DNA from: Rhodamnia argentea | Lineage: Eukaryota; Streptophyta; Magnoliopsida; Myrtales; Myrtaceae | DNA length: 64,000 nt | Assembly (NCBI RefSeq): GCF_020921035.1 | Contig: NC_063155.1 | Span: 27,831,294 to 27,895,293, forward strand | Direction of reading: 5' to 3' | In this document: positions 45,201 to 58,685 of the stretch, piece by piece | How the letters are laid out: every line of letters starts with the position of its first letter | Numbering within the stretch: position 1 is the first letter of the stretch | Translations under genes and position numbers: made by a program | The notes under the pieces: model-generated | The model's input: the letters and a program-made list of their open reading frames with translations, nothing else | Database searches by the model: none | What the model was told of the DNA's origin: nothing

Positions 45201-48200
45201 GATGAATTTGCAATATTTTGCTGCATTTTCGATGTTAGTCCTTCAAGCAATCTGACATCACAATGTCCTTCCTAAGTCACACAGGTATAGCCTCGTTACC
45301 CATAATTATAATAAAATTCCGACAGTCATGACAAAACACTTTAGCTAACAAATCTGGAGGATATGACCTGTGGAGGTTATTCAATGTCTGGACAGTTGGT
45401 CATAATAAGTCTAGCAAATGCACCACTTACAACTTTCGTCAGCCATTCAAACTGTCCAGAGACAAAGGCTACACGCCACATTCTCCATTCCACTATGGAC
45501 ATGATGGTACCACGCTGTATGCAGCATGTGCATTGTAAAACAAAAGGAACTACAATTATAAATGATTCTATGCACCACAATGTTCCGAGAAATTTATGAT
45601 AAATTTAGAAAGACAACAAGCAATCCTATCCAACAGTGGGAATTTCCGACCAAAAAAAGTAAAAAACTGTGGGAATTAAAAATTAGCACCAAAATATGTT
45701 TCCAAGTAGATTAATATCAATTGCAGCCAGTATAAGTAGCCCACCTCTCAATATCAATCAACAACAGGTCAGGTCAAATTCAGATCATTTGGAGTCCTTT
45801 ACCCTAACTAGGAAAAAACCCATTCGAAGGCAACACTTTATCATAGAACATTCAGAAAACAACAGCTTGACCTGAAGCAATCCCATTCTATCTTGTATCG
45901 ATGTCTGGGATCTTCCCATTCTCCAAAAAACTGAGCCAAATATTATGGCTGATCCAATTGACATACTTGCCCGAACTTTATTTGTTGGTCCATCGCGGGA
46001 AGCCTGGTCAAGAAATCGTTAACTTTTCAATTTTTGCAAAAATGTCAAACTATAATGAGGCAGAAAACATAATTTAATCGAGTACTTTGCATACTTGCTT
46101 TAGCATCTAGGATGCCAACATAATCCTCTAATGTATCCAACAATTTCTAGCTTATGGCTCCTTGCTAAGAGTTGATCTGATTCCAAATTATGAGATTGCC
46201 ATGTGTATGTGTAGAGGAGAGAAAGAAATTGATATGTTCACTAAAAGCTTTCCTTGCTTGGGAACAGTGATAACCAGTGTAAAATAAATAAAAAATTGGG
46301 CTATCTTTCCAGCTCTTACAATTCGAAGTACAAGCTCCTATTTCGTTGATAATCTTGCTTGCCAGGCACAATTTGAATCCTTTCATCTTAATAAAATCAG
46401 AGGGAAGAAAATCATAAAAAGAAAAGCGAAGAAGAAAAGAGGGATGGTTAATCATTGAGTTAAAGACCTGCAACCAAGCACGTTTAAGGAGCAACCAGAA
46501 TTGTCTCCACCAGCCCCCTTTACTTTTAACAGCAGCTCTCTTATCAAGTGTCTTCCCATCCCTAGAAATCTCCCTTCTGGTAAGGGGAGTTGCATACAGA
46601 ATTTCTGATGATTGCTGAGAGAATGATTCAACAAGACCATCTATCCTTTTATAAGATGAGTCGACACTTTCTGCAGAGCTGTAGTCAATGGATATGAGAT
46701 CAGCCAAAAATTCCGCAGGATTCACATGATCTGGGCAGTTATACCTGTTAAATGAACGACCAATCAGTCAATGCCTCTAGAAGTACCAAATCCCACTCAG
46801 AAGCAAGCTCACTTGATAAAAGGTTGCTAAGCAAATAGAAGAAGAAAGTAGTAGAATGGTTTAAGGGACAATGCCCAGAAGATATCAAAATAAAATGAAT
46901 GACAAAATGGCTTTAGATATGGAATTTAGACATCTTAAGTTCCATCATGTGGCATGAGAGAAGTGCCAACAGGCAGATTGTCTTGTTCCTAAAAGGGGAC
47001 ATGAGAATTTTATTCTGCTGAGCAGAGAAAAGCCCTTACTTTTTTTATACACCACTTATACCCTATATAAAGACTGCAGGTTAAGGAAGCACTGTTCTAC
47101 TAGATAGCCCGAGATTATGAAGAACGCAAAGTCATACACCCAACAATGTTATTAGACTTATCAGTTACTGCCTACACTAAGGAAAGTAGCAGGCTGAAGA
47201 GATGCAAATTTAGCGGCGGCCAAATACAAATCTTGTTACTTGGACCTGAATAAAAAAGCAAACCAAGCGCATAACCCCAGGCTCACAACTCTCAGTTAGG
47301 TTCTGTTAGAGCTGCAGCAGTGCAGATCAAACACATTTTTTGCATCTTTTACTCCACAGATTGTGATGCTATAAAAGCAGGTGCTCGTCAAGTCCTATGA
47401 GTGAAGATAACCGTAACCCAAAGAAATGTACCAGAACTTGAGCAAGACAAGGTTTAGCATCAAACCCAAATTTGGAAAAGTATGCCAGAGGTTCATCACG
47501 TGCAGGACCCGAATAGACAAGCGCACCCTCTGCTAGCAACAGTATGTCATCAAATTTATAATAGACTGAACCTCTGGGCTGGTGTATCGAACATATTACT
47601 GTATGCCCATCCTCCGCAAGCTGTCGAAGGGTCTCCATTACTTTCTCTGCCTGAAAGGCATCAAGTCCTGAAAGAAGCACAAGGGAGATAAAGGAAAGTT
47701 CTACCAACATAATAGAAGTCAAAGACTAATTAATGTTTAACAACCGTTGATGGTTTATTAGTCAGAATCACAAAGATTTCACAAAAATAGCATGTCAAGT
47801 GCATATGCGCTGTAACCAGACAATGCTTGAAGTAGAAAAAGCTGAAGCATAAAACAATATGACTACGGACCCAGCATGTTCAAGCCATTTGTTTTACTTT
47901 GGAAAATGTGAGGCAAAGCTACAACACCTAAAACAATCTTGCTATTTGAATCATGTGTGGAGATATGCATGCACTATTTCGAAAGTACTACTTCATCATA
48001 AGATAATGATAATATAAATAAAATAACCTCTTACAACTCATTCACATGTCTTAACTTTGTATGCACTAGCTTGGTACTGGACTCATCATGGAAGCATTCA
48101 TTCACACAACACAGGCAACAATTTATGAAAGCATTCATACCGGTAGTGGGCTCGTCCGCAAATATTATGGATGGGCTTGCAATTAGTTCACATGCAAGGG

Positions 48201-49720
48201 ATAATCTTTTCTTTTCACCGCCACTTATCCCACGAACTTTCGCATCACCAACCCTGGTTTCAGCACAACTGACCTACATGCAGAGAGAAGGGTGAAACAG
48301 AGCAACAATCTGTTATACATTCTCAGACATGAAAAGCGAACAGATTTATCATCAGTGAACCGTATAGACAAAAAATTTCACTTATGCTAACAAGTTTGAA
48401 TCACACATACACAAGTTTCATGCACAATGAAAACATCTCAGAGTAGTCCGTACCAAGCCTAGCTTAAACAAGAGGTTGTTCACATAGTTTTCCCTCTCAT
48501 CCAAAGAATAAACCTCTGGAAGTTGAAGCTCAGCAGCGAGAGACAGCGTCTCCCTCACAGTCAATTGCGAGAAGAAAAGATCATCCTGGCGTATATAAGC
48601 AAACCTGCAATGACCGCACCAAGTGGAGACTATGATGACATTCAATAAGAGAAACTACTGTAAGTTCCCATGAATACATACGTGAGACCGACTAAATACC
48701 TGTAAGATTTATTTGCTCTAGGCTGTCCATTGAACTCCAAAAGACCTGACAAGTGCAATCGGGGCAAGGCAACTAGCTGGCCAGCTAGAACATTGAGCAA
48801 GGTGGTCTTTCCCGAACCTGATGGTCCCATGATGGCAAGCAACCTTCCAGGTTTTGCCTCTCCACTCAAATTGTTGAGCAAAAATCTCACCTGTGACGCC
48901 ATGCACTGCATTAAGTCAATCTACCAAAAAAAATCATTTGAGAGTATTCCGGCAAGCAACACTTTCAACAAAGCAACACTGAAGAAATAAAGAGCTCTTC
49001 AGCCTATTCTTGGAAGGGATCGCCCTCTGTGACTCCAGCTAAATTTCTAAGGTCTCCAGTTCTCGCATAGCGCACAGACAAGCAACCAATTTCGACGAAT
49101 CATGAAAATTCTAACTAAAAGTTTTGATCAAATGCGGCCACGTATGTGAAAAGATTGAAGAACAGTCCCACGGTCACTCAAGAAGAGAGCTGACAACATT
49201 CAAAACATAAACAAGATTATCAATATAATTAAACGCAGATAGCATCACAGCACAAGTTGCATTCGGCAGACATTACTATACAGCCTGAAAGAGTTCGTCC
49301 GAGCCGAGTGAACCAGTGACTCAAACTCAAATCTGCAGTTACCTAAACTTCTTTCGTCATTTTCTTAACTCTCACACTTGCCCAACACATGCGAGAGCTC
49401 TATAAAACTACCGGAAACATGCGACTCACCGATTTCGAGGACTTGTCGGAGAGGGAGCACGTGATGTTGCGCCACCGTATGGTCACCGGGCGGACTTTGC
49501 CGGTTGCCGGAGCTTCTCCGCTCGGCGGTTCGCCTCCGTCAAGGTCGTCGTCGCCATCAAAGCGTCCGGGCTCGTCGTCCTCCGGCGGGAGGGCGGGGCC
49601 GGGGCCGGAGAAGAGACGGATGAGGAGCGCCACCGCGGCGGCCGCCAGCACCTGGCCGACGCCCGTCCCGCCAAAATTCACAATCTGGCCGACCTTCCTG
49701 GCGCCAAGTCCCACCACCAT
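42269..49720 (-). CDS. ABCG7: ABC transporter G family, half-size, ABCG7/WBC7 type
   Basis: Half-size ABCG transporter: an ATP-binding domain followed by a membrane domain; such proteins dimerise. Exons in transcription order: 49720-49430, 48890-48700, 48604-48454, 48273-48141, 47667-47466, 46744-46468, 46003-45872, 45089-44869, 43589-43377, 43288-43204, 42568-42269; 731 aa. N-terminal hydrophobic segment about 13-37; Walker A GPSGSGKT (119-126); Q-loop region YIRQDD; signature ISGGEKKR (227-234); Walker B IIFADEP (247-253), split from the following GLDAFQA by an intron; H-loop in CSIHQPRGS; then [24 protein letters not shown] and membrane helices, including [13 protein letters not shown] and [20 protein letters not shown]. 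Motif order and length fit Arabidopsis ABCG7; its substrate is not established, to my knowledge. Every junction keeps frame; no disruption is seen. Confidence 0.93.
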
Positions 49721-49773
49721 CTTTCACTGTTCTCGCTTTGCTCCTCAGCAGCACTGAGCTTCCCAGCCTTCGG

Positions 49774-49788
49774 CTATTATAATTTATC
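49774..49788 (-). promoter_or_regulatory. Possible TATA-like element of the ABCG7-type gene
   Basis: On the minus strand the stretch reads GATAAATTATAATAG, about 55 bp before the ATG. It is a weak match; the promoter may be TATA-less. Confidence 0.25.
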
Positions 49789-49799
49789 ATCCGCTTGTT

Positions 49800-50080
49800 T
49801 TGTTAGAGCCCTTTCTCGGTCTTTTGTTAACGGTGGTGTTTCAACTGGGCCCACCTTGCGAAGAACTTCGCAAGATGCCTGCGGTCCGACGCCGTTTTTG
49901 GACTGGATTTGGGGGAGGTTGGGAGTTAACCATGGTGAGACGCGTGTCCTCTTTCCAGTTCTCGAGGATAAGATTGTGCTTTTATAGTAAAAACTCAGCC
50001 TTATTCTATGAAAGTAGGACAAACTACAAAGCGTTATTATACTTCGTAAGAAATCAATACAACAATGAAAATAGAAAATG
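49800..50080. other. Upstream region of the ABCG7-type gene
   Basis: No supported feature. Opposing frames of about 80-90 codons are mutual shadows. Confidence 0.3.
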
Positions 50081-50945
50081 AATTTTTTTTTTTTTCCAAT
50101 TTCTGATGTTTGGGGGGCGGAAAATTCAAGGTCAAAGAAAATGTTTTCCGGTCAAAGGACGAAATCATTTTCCAATTTCTTCCTATCAAGCTCGTGCCCT
50201 CTCCCCCTCACGTCGTCTCATCCATTTCCCTCTTCACGCGGCCTTCTACTTTCTGAGCCGCTCCTTTTTCCTCACCTTCTTCACGCAACCAACGGAGCCG
50301 CTGCTGCCTATCGCCGCCATGTCTCCCTCATCGCCTCCTTCATCTACCTCCTCGCGCGAGTCACGGAGAGATCGAGACCTCACGAGTTGCAGCGAACTCA
50401 TTGGATCTGAAGCTTGTGGCCTCGGGAGTCGGCGTCGAGCGAAGCCTTATCTCGCCAGATCTGGCGAGGCCGGCGATGCAAGATTCGGCCTCGCCCAAGG
50501 CTGGTGAGCTCAGGCCGAGCCTCGCCGGATATGGCGATTCGAAGCCTTGCTCGAGGTCAGTGAGGCTTGGCCTGAGCTCGCCGGCCTCAGGCGAGTTGAG
50601 GCGAGGTTCAGCTTGATTGTGGCCGGTCGCCGGCCGTCGCCGTGACCGGCTACTGGTTGATGAAGAAATTACAGCAGAAGGAAGAAGCCGACGATCTTAA
50701 AGAAGAAAAAAAAGGGAATTTTTTTTAAAAATAGTTACTAAAAAGAAAAATAATTAAAAATACTAATTATTTGATAATTTTTTCTAGAAAAATTATTGCC
50801 GTGCCAAACGGTAGAAATCGTTTTTCAGAGCATTTTCAGACTTTAGCCAAAACACAGAAAATTTTGTCATTTTATTGGAAAATAACTTTCTAAAAAATAT
50901 TTTCCAAAAATACTATATTTTTCACGAAACAAACGGAGCCTTATA
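50081..50945. mobile_element. GC-cored element with hAT-like right end
   Basis: GC-rich block 50440-50660 repeats GCCTCGCC, TCTGGCGAGG and CCGGTCGCCGGCC phrases and gives overlapping false frames on both strands. The right end (50925-50943, ACGAAACAAACGGAGCCTTA) matches the terminal style of the QSOX intron MITE. The left end is worn: only scattered AAAATxxTTTTCC phrases pair with it. Confidence 0.5.
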
Positions 50946-50949
50946 TTAC

Positions 50950-53230
50950 AAAAATTGGCAATTCCTTAATTTTAGCGTCTCCAAAAATCTATTCGTGACA
51001 TACAAATTTTGCTTCCTCGATTGACATATCAATGTCCCTACATAAAGTATAGTAATTTAATGTTTATTGGTCATGCTAATTTTAATTAGGCCATTGCAAG
51101 ATCGATATTGATTTGATATGAGGGGAAATATGAAAAATCGAATAAAGCTTTAAGCACAAATTTTACTATTAAAAGGCCATCATTATACTATGGAGTTTTG
51201 CCATCTCAACTAGTCGACACATTCAAACCGTCAAATCAAACCCAATACTAAAAGCCTAATAAAGCTTCATGACGAGGTCAAACTTGACTTGTGCCTCGAT
51301 GGATAAGCCACTTAGGCTACATTTTTCGGTTCATTTTTTTATTTATTTCATTTTCCATTTTTTGTAGTGCAGAAGTTCAGGTTCCTTCGATCTCCATACT
51401 TAGATAAATCCATCTACGTCTCTCTTAATGGGAATGTTAACTCCTCGTCGGTCATCACGAAACGAATTTAGTTAAACACTTCGGCCGCGGTCATCACCAC
51501 GTTTTGGAATCCATAACCTACCATTTTTGTCTTAAAACCTATTTTGGAACCTACCCCGCTTGTTCGGTTCGTTCTAGATTCTATTCGAACACCTAATTAT
51601 ATATATTTCACGATTTCATTTTTTTCAGCAAAATTATATGAATAACAATGAAACTATTCAAAGAAAAAAAATGAATAATAAAACTCTCTATACACTAAAA
51701 GTAACAATCTCTAATATGATCAATATAAATTACAATTCACTAAAAATAACAATGCAAAATATAGTAATAGTGAGCAACATGATGCAATTAGAATAAAAAT
51801 CGGTTCCAAAACCGGTCCGGTTCCTTGGTGGTTGGAATTGGGGGCCGGACGAGTTTTGACTGGTTCCCTGAAATTAGAACATGTTCCCGAACCGGTTTGA
51901 CAAGGAACCTGTTCCTAGACCTGTTTTTTTGGGTGGTCTAGTCTGATTTTCGGGTAAATTCGGTTCGGTTGCATGCTCCTTTCATCAACCGTTCATGCGA
52001 CAGATATAGACCCATACGGGGAAAATCTAAGGTCGACATTATTCCATAATGACATTTAATTTACGTATTCCTATTTCTCGAAATACATTATTGATATGGT
52101 CTGTCCTCAAGATTGTGTGAACCAACGACATTTGTTCTGAGTTGGTGGTAGGATGGGAAGCTAAACACCGTTTTAGGGCATATTCATTGCATCGCACAAT
52201 AATGGTAGTCTTATATGGGCCAATGCCATTGATTACATACTGCTCTCTCTTCAACTCTTTCGTCCATGAAGGCTCACTATCTTCATAGTTCGTGGCTTCA
52301 AAGAAAGGCCACCACAAAAATTTGGGTGGTACATAAAGCAATATAAGGGAATTTCCAAGAATATTTAAGAGGAAGAATAGACCCCGATGGTGATGCGATT
52401 GCAGCTGTTGATAATCTTTCACATTTAATTATCGTGTTTGCTTAGAGCGGCCCTCGTGAATTAATAACAGTATAATGGTGGAACGCCGGTCATAAGTGGA
52501 TATCACAATGATTGCCATATATTTTTTTGCCATTCATAACATTTATGGTTGAGATTGAACCGTTACATTGTTACACCGTTAGCTTATCAAATCCCTATAA
52601 GAAATTTGGAACTTTGAGGAGTACCATCATCTTCTAACTTTGCTCCAATTTACTCTATGCCTGCCAAATCAAACGCCCCAACCAAGGTGGCGCCGCATCT
52701 GTTGAGATTGCAAGAAGATGGCATCTTATAATTTTGGGAAGAAACTTTTAGAATGTTCATATGTGCTCGATAATGCTATGTGGGTTCTTGTCGGTGAGTG
52801 CCGTGACATATTTGTTAACCATACTTAATAAGGAAATGTTTTCATTTTCGAGATGCCACTTACACATGACAGGAGAAAGATAATGCATTGGACTTGACAG
52901 ACTTCCTTCATAGAGGTGTTCAACAAGTGCTAAATCATATTATTTAAAGGAGTTTGTCGACGGATACACTCTTTAAATAAGTGGGGAAATATTACGATTT
53001 TCAATGCATTAGCTGTTTTGAAATGCACGAACTAGTGTTTTGAGAATTAAAACTTTCCCTGATTAAGTATCATTATCTAGTGAATTATATGTCGGAGCTA
53101 TCGTTGAACAGACCCCGTGAAAATCGGTAGTACACGAACTTATTGCCGTCAACTACAACATGCAGAAACCGAACTTGTGATTTACATATCTTTGGCTACT
53201 AGCATGATTTCAAGGCATTAAATATACATA
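50950..53230. other. Gene-poor DNA upstream of the HIPP gene
   Basis: From about 51530 to 51990 there are repeated GAACCGG/CCGGTTC phrases in both orientations, probably a decayed inverted-repeat element. A minus-strand frame at 52039-52422 (127 codons, with GPYKTTIIVRCNEYALKRCL) is intact but I recognise nothing in it and see no promoter. Confidence 0.4.
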
Positions 53231-53242
53231 TGCCTATAAAAA
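53230..53242 (+). promoter_or_regulatory. TATA box of the HIPP gene
   Basis: TGCCTATAAAAAG is a good TATA box about 135 bp upstream of the start codon, followed by a (CT)n leader. Confidence 0.7.
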
Positions 53243-53277
53243 GACACAAGGTTTCATGTCCTCGCAGGCTTCTTAAC

Positions 53278-53281
<4 letters not shown>

Positions 53282-53310
<29 letters not shown>
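53282..53310. repeat. (CT)n microsatellite in the HIPP 5' leader
   Basis: About fourteen CT units between the TATA box and the ATG, so probably transcribed. Pyrimidine repeats in plant 5' leaders are common and can affect expression. Confidence 0.85.
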
Positions 53311-53313
<3 letters not shown>

Positions 53314-53375
53314 CTTCATTTGTGCCTGGAGTTTGCACCGGTTGACTGCATTAACTAGAAGAGAAGAAGAAGAAG

Positions 53376-55445
53376 ATGGGTGCCCTTGATTTTCTATCAG
53401 ATTTCTGCACCATTTCTACCCTAAGAAAGAAGCGCAAGCCGATGCAGGTACTGATGTTCTTTCTCTGTCCACCCCTACAACCAAAGAAGAAAACCACAGA
53501 GAGATTTCAGCTTGTAGTTGTAGGAGTTCTCGGACACAGTGGTGTTTTTTTTTAGCTTCAACAGTCGTCTTTCATTTTGTTCTTCCCTCTTCAGACAGTT
53601 GAAATCAAGGTGAAAATGGACTGCGATGGCTGCGAGAGGAGAGTCAAAAGCGTCGTTTCGTCCATGAAAGGTACCAAATACGTATCTCGACTAAGCACTA
53701 CAGATCTCACACAAGAGGACGAATTTAATCTTGTGACTGCAAGATGAGGTATCATCGATGATATATGAAGTGTTTTCCTGATCCAGAATTCATCTGAGTT
53801 GAGTTGAGCTGGGTAGACTTTCTTGCTGTGAAAAGCGCAGGAGAGTAATGACGAATTCATGACACAGTAGTTCAGGAAGTAGAGAACTTCAGAGCCTCCA
53901 CAAGGTAAAGCAAAAGGCTGAAGGAGACGTTAACATCACTCTTGACCCATTCCCTCTATTCAGCCACCTCCTCCAGGAAACCCTAGCATCATAATTACTG
54001 TGCTGTAACTAGAGCCGTAATTTCTTGACCTGGTGAGTCCTTCCATGTTTGGAAATCCTTTTGTCTGTCCCAGTAGGCCGAATCGGCATTAGGAGGAGTG
54101 CTCGATGTGCCAAAACATTTTCATGGAATCTTGTTTACTAATTGAGTTGATTGAGCATTTAAGTAGGTCTACGACTTTATATACAAGTCTCCTTTTTTAA
54201 TCATCAAAATGTGATCTTATGCATCCTAATGGTACTGACAATCCGGCCACATAGATACGCCTTCATGTCTCTTTGTATTGTGAACTTGAACTAAAAAGTA
54301 GCATCATACAGTCACAGCTTGTCCCCTAGTTATTTCAATATATCCTTTTCACTTTCTTCGATTCCATCACTTCTTGAAGTTGGAAATGCCATACAAGTAA
54401 ACCCTAGCGAAGTATCTTCATACATGTAGGCATCATAAAGAAACCATGATAGTATGATAACCTCGTCGGAGACATCTGAACCAAATTAAGGAAAAAGCCC
54501 ACATAATTAGCAGTACAGGTGAATATTGGATGGACGTGGATCGAGCTGGGCTCTTGGGCCGGGTTTAATTTGTACCGTAGCCTTGTCCATAGCAAAAATT
54601 TATGTACAAAATTATTGGGATGGACCGGGCTTTATAACTTAACAGCCTTACCCAAGCTCATCCAAAAAATACCCTCAAGCCCATTTGACCCGGACGGGCC
54701 AGTGGGCCACCAGGTCCATGATTAGATCTAGGAGTATCTTTCGACTTGCATTTATTTCTTCTTTAATACCACTATATCTAAGTCACTTATGACTTGACAA
54801 GAAAGAAAGCGGAAAGAAAGGTATGAAACATACTCCAAATGGAATGATTTTGTAGACTTCTTTCACGAATGTGCCAATCAGCCACAACAGTAAGCTAGTT
54901 CATCATTCATGTTTGCATACGATTCTGATTTGTCATTTATATTTGACCAGTCATAGATCAATTAAAACATACCAGGACCTTATCCTTTTAAATCTGTCTA
55001 GTATGTGTTAGATATGGATTGCGAAATCAGTTCCTAACTTCGACTTAAAAAAAAAATCAGTTCCTAACAGCTTGAGTTTTGCGAAACGATTTTGCTAACG
55101 TAACCTCACTCACGGACAAATTGCTCAACTTACGGCTGTGGTCCATTTGCAGGAGTGAAATCGGTGGAGGTGAACAGGAAGCAAAGCCGGGTGACGGTCC
55201 GGGGGTATGTGGAGCCGAACAAGGTCTTGAAGAGGGTGAAGAGCACGGGGAAGAAGGCAGAGCTGTGGCCCTACATCCCTTACAACTTGGTGGCTTACCC
55301 GTACGTGGCTCAAGCTTACGACAAGAAGGCACCCGCCGGGTACGTCAAGAACGCGGCGCAAGCCCTCCCTAGCCCGAACGCCACCGACGAACAATTTGCC
55401 ACTCTCTTCAGCGACGAGAACCCCAACGCTTGTTCCATCATGTGA
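53376..55445 (+). CDS. Heavy-metal-associated isoprenylated plant protein (HIPP)
   Basis: Small metallochaperone-like protein with one HMA domain and a prenylation signal, expected to bind soft metal ions and attach to membranes. Exons: 53376-53447, 53595-53670, 55153-55445; introns 147 and 1482 bp; 146 aa, normal for the single-HMA group (HIPP20-27). Residues 1-24 give MGALDFLSDFC plus a basic patch. The HMA domain is about 25-90 with the metal-binding CxxC in MDCDGC (Cys34, Cys37), interrupted after GMK-type residue 50 by the long intron, then GVKSVEVNRKQSRVTVRGYVEPNKVLKRVKSTGK. A Tyr/Pro/Ala-rich linker (AELWPYIPYNLVAYPYVAQ) follows, then a C-terminal CSIM CaaX box, with Met favouring farnesylation. 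The second intron's position inside the HMA domain is typical for the family. No disruption. Confidence 0.93.
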
Positions 55446-58400
55446 TGTCAATACATCCACACCACCAAGAGTTCTGTGGCGAGGAGTTCTTGTCAGATAC
55501 AGAAGAATTTGTGAGATTCGCGCACATAACAGTACAGTTCAATATAATTTGTCTTGCAAAGTCAAGGTTCATTTGACATGTATCTTGTTTTGGAAAATTT
55601 CTTATACACTGCCATTACGATACCTAAACATCAATTACGTATCGATAGTAGAAGTTTCCGAAACGTTTCAAGCTATTGAGAAAAAAAGAGGCAACTTTCA
55701 ATCCGAAGATCAATCTGGTCCCCATCTGGAAGCATCCCGAAATCGTCAACAGATGAATTCTCACACCTTTATTGGAAAAAGATGATGAAATACTCGACTG
55801 AATATGCATACAAATCCAGAGAAACATCATTTGTATCGTTCAAGAAAACCTAATCCACGCTCACGTGGGCATTTCCTTTTTTGGATTCAGAAGGGAACCC
55901 AAAACGGATCACAGGCTAAATCCTTCCACTTGAGATCTAACGACGCAAAACCCGCACAGTTGGAAAAATTGATGGCAGGGATTTGATGAGCTCAAAATCA
56001 AAATAGACTTTGAAGTGATCATTAATCAAAGTAAACATTCATCATGGAGATTCATCTTTATTTTGCATACCGAGTGCCAGGCGGGGAGATACCTTTGGCA
56101 AATGTAGGAGATATGACTAGTTCGTACCTTTCATGATGAGAATCAACTTGCCCTCGTGCTATTGCTAGCTAATAGAGAAGCCGATCTCACCAAATGTTCC
56201 ATGTCTTTGTATGATATCCCCCCGTTTTATGTTTTTATGTGCCTACATTGACTACCTAAGGACCACATTCAGTCTGACTTTTGCATGGACCATTGTAGCG
56301 ATATGAGCCTAATGTTGGGGAAAACCAAGTCTGAAATTGGATGAACAGTGAGCAGTTAACAAAAGAGATTGATTCCACAAGTCTAACGTAAATCTCACGA
56401 AATCATACGAATGTGATTCACCATATCTATGAAGCCCAACTTAGGGGACATTGAATTGTGCTGGTTTGAACTATTTTCCATTCATGAATGCCTTTCATTT
56501 GAAGGGAAAGAAAAACTATTCCTCCTACTCAAAGAAAGAGGAGTGAATGTTTGACATAGAGGAGAGATCAGACGACGGACGACACGTTCATACTTGAGAG
56601 GTAAATGAGTGTGTTTGGGCTATGTTCATCTTTGGCCCTTCCGATCCGACCCCATTTAATGATCACCTCTAGTACGAAATGATGCGATTTACCATTTCAA
56701 GTACTTCAATCAAAAACAGTAAAGAAAAGAAAAAGGTTTTAAGTACCGAGGAACGGGAATAAAACAGAAGAAATCATCAAAGGAAAAGGAAAGAACAGCG
56801 ACTTGACAGGCCGAGAGCGCTGCCCATGCATCGCCTCTTGGGCTTCACTCGCTTGGAGACTTGAGTTTTTTTTGTTACTTTGAGATTTGGGCCCAACGCA
56901 CTTTTTTTGTTATCATTGCATCTATACATTTAATGCTTGCGTTGTCTCCAATTTCCTCGAAGGGTGGACGACAACACTGTACTCTCCCCTCAGGTCAAAA
57001 GATCATAGCGTAGTCCGGCACGAATAAAATGGTAAACTACTTCCCGTCGCAGTTTGTGTCGTGAAACATCATCTTTAGCGAATCAACCCCCAAGTTCACA
57101 ACAGTTTTGTCTTGTTGTAAAGTTGGCATTGTGACGGCATGGCCGTCAATGCTTTTGTCCAAACTTTCTGTGCCATCATCATTGCATTTCGGTATGAATT
57201 TTCAACAGATATCTTGACTTGACTGGCAATTTCTTTCACGCGTCCGGTTTACTTTGTCAACTTGGTCTGGACAGCAGACACTGAGCAACACACCTGAAAT
57301 TTGACCTAATGAACTCCGAACACAATATGACCTTTCTCACGCCTCCCATTTCCTTTATTATGATAAGAACAGAAACGTGATGCGTAAAGTAATTGCCTAT
57401 AGCGACTCAATGTTGGAACTCTCGTGGGATAAAACCCCGATCTCGCTAGATCTAGTGATGCAATGGACATTGGCTGCAACAGAGATGGGTGCAGCGGCCG
57501 AATTGGCAAGCAGCTAATCAAAGGATAAATCAAAGAGAGATGATGTGGTTATGATTGTGCCTTAACTTTTATATGGTTGTATACATTTTCGAGATAAATC
57601 TACATGAATTTGACTTAGAAGTTACCATGCCTAACTATAGTTTCCTCCACAGGAACTTTTTCTTTTCATTTTCCTCAAAAATTGCATGTTGCCTTCATTG
57701 ATGAAAAGAAAAAAAATGGATCAAGATGAACCTAAAGACATCCATACCGATCATAAGTTCGTTGATCACCCAAAAGAGGAAGCCACCGCCCTCTCCCATC
57801 CTATTCTCCGTCCTTGTAAATTAAGATGCAAAGTTTGGGACATGAAAGAGAAACTCCAACGTCCTTGCTCACTCGACGTTGTGGTCCATCCATCCCATTC
57901 TGATAAAGTCCATGCAATTATAAATCAGAACTCGTGTGGCCATGGATCGAGAAACCCCTCTAGGGAGATAGGCATCTTGAAGTCAATCAGCTGTATAATT
58001 AGCTTCTTGATTTCCGCAACTTAGATATTGGAGATGATAATAATGCATTGTTTGACCCGCGGTTCAGCCCCAATAAGAAAAGAAGCGCATGACGACGGGC
58101 TTCATCCATCGTTCTTCCCCACTCAGGAGAAGCACGTGCTCATCAACAAGTCCAAAGGGGTCTTCGCTGGCTCGTTCGTTCGTTCGCTCGTCACTCGTGC
58201 GAGCGCCACGACTACTTCGTATGACATGTTCTCTGCAACAGACATTTCATTCGTCTTATCCATCTTCATCCGATGAAAAGATTAAAGTTGTGTGGCTCCA
58301 CACGACGGAGCAATGGTAGGGTTTTGGTGGATAAGGTCTATTACTATTATTGCATTGGCGGGGTTGAGATGTTACGAATGCATCTAAAACCCTAGGGCAT

Positions 58401-58554
58401 GTGTCATCACTCTGCAAAAATCTTACGACGGTCTGTGTACGTGTTTTGGCTGTTTGCTTTCCGGGTCCGAGATGCATTAATTTCACTCGAGCTTGGCATG
58501 TAGATAAAATATCCATTGTAGCTAAATTTCTGAGATTGTGATAGACCAAGGCCC
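55446..58554. other. Gene-poor region after HIPP
   Basis: The first few hundred bases should be the HIPP 3' UTR. Beyond, frames at 55396, 57686 and 58028 show no motif; a short run of CGTTCG units at 58170-58190 makes one of them low-complexity. Confidence 0.4.
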
Positions 58555-58656
58555 TGTTAGAATATTTAAATAATAAATCACGCCTTCATCCAACAGCTTA
58601 AATTTTCAGAATAGTTGGCGGTGGTCTCGCAAATTCTTACATGGTATTAGAGTAGG
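58555..58656 (+). mobile_element. TRIM-like LTR remnant with primer-binding site
   Basis: The stretch 58555-58641 begins TGTTAGAATATT and ends in ACA, as an LTR should. It is followed directly by TGGTATTAGAGTAGG (58642-58656), close to the TGGTATCAGAGC primer-binding site complementary to initiator tRNA-Met. An LTR of only about 87 bp fits a terminal-repeat retrotransposon in miniature. I could not find the second LTR, so it is truncated. Confidence 0.6.
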
Positions 58657-58685
58657 AAATTCTAAGTTCAAATCTTTCGAGCTCC

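Noticed and set aside
49389-49757. 122-codon + strand frame opposite ABCG7 exon 1
   Set aside because: Antisense shadow of a GC-rich exon with no motifs.
50078-50616. Overlapping + strand frames of 71-133 codons
   Set aside because: They cover the GC-rich core of a transposon-like element; other copies of the core are non-coding.
58642-58680. tRNA-like sequence (TGGTATTAGAG ... GTTCAAATC)
   Set aside because: No cloverleaf can be drawn; it fits a retrotransposon primer-binding site better.
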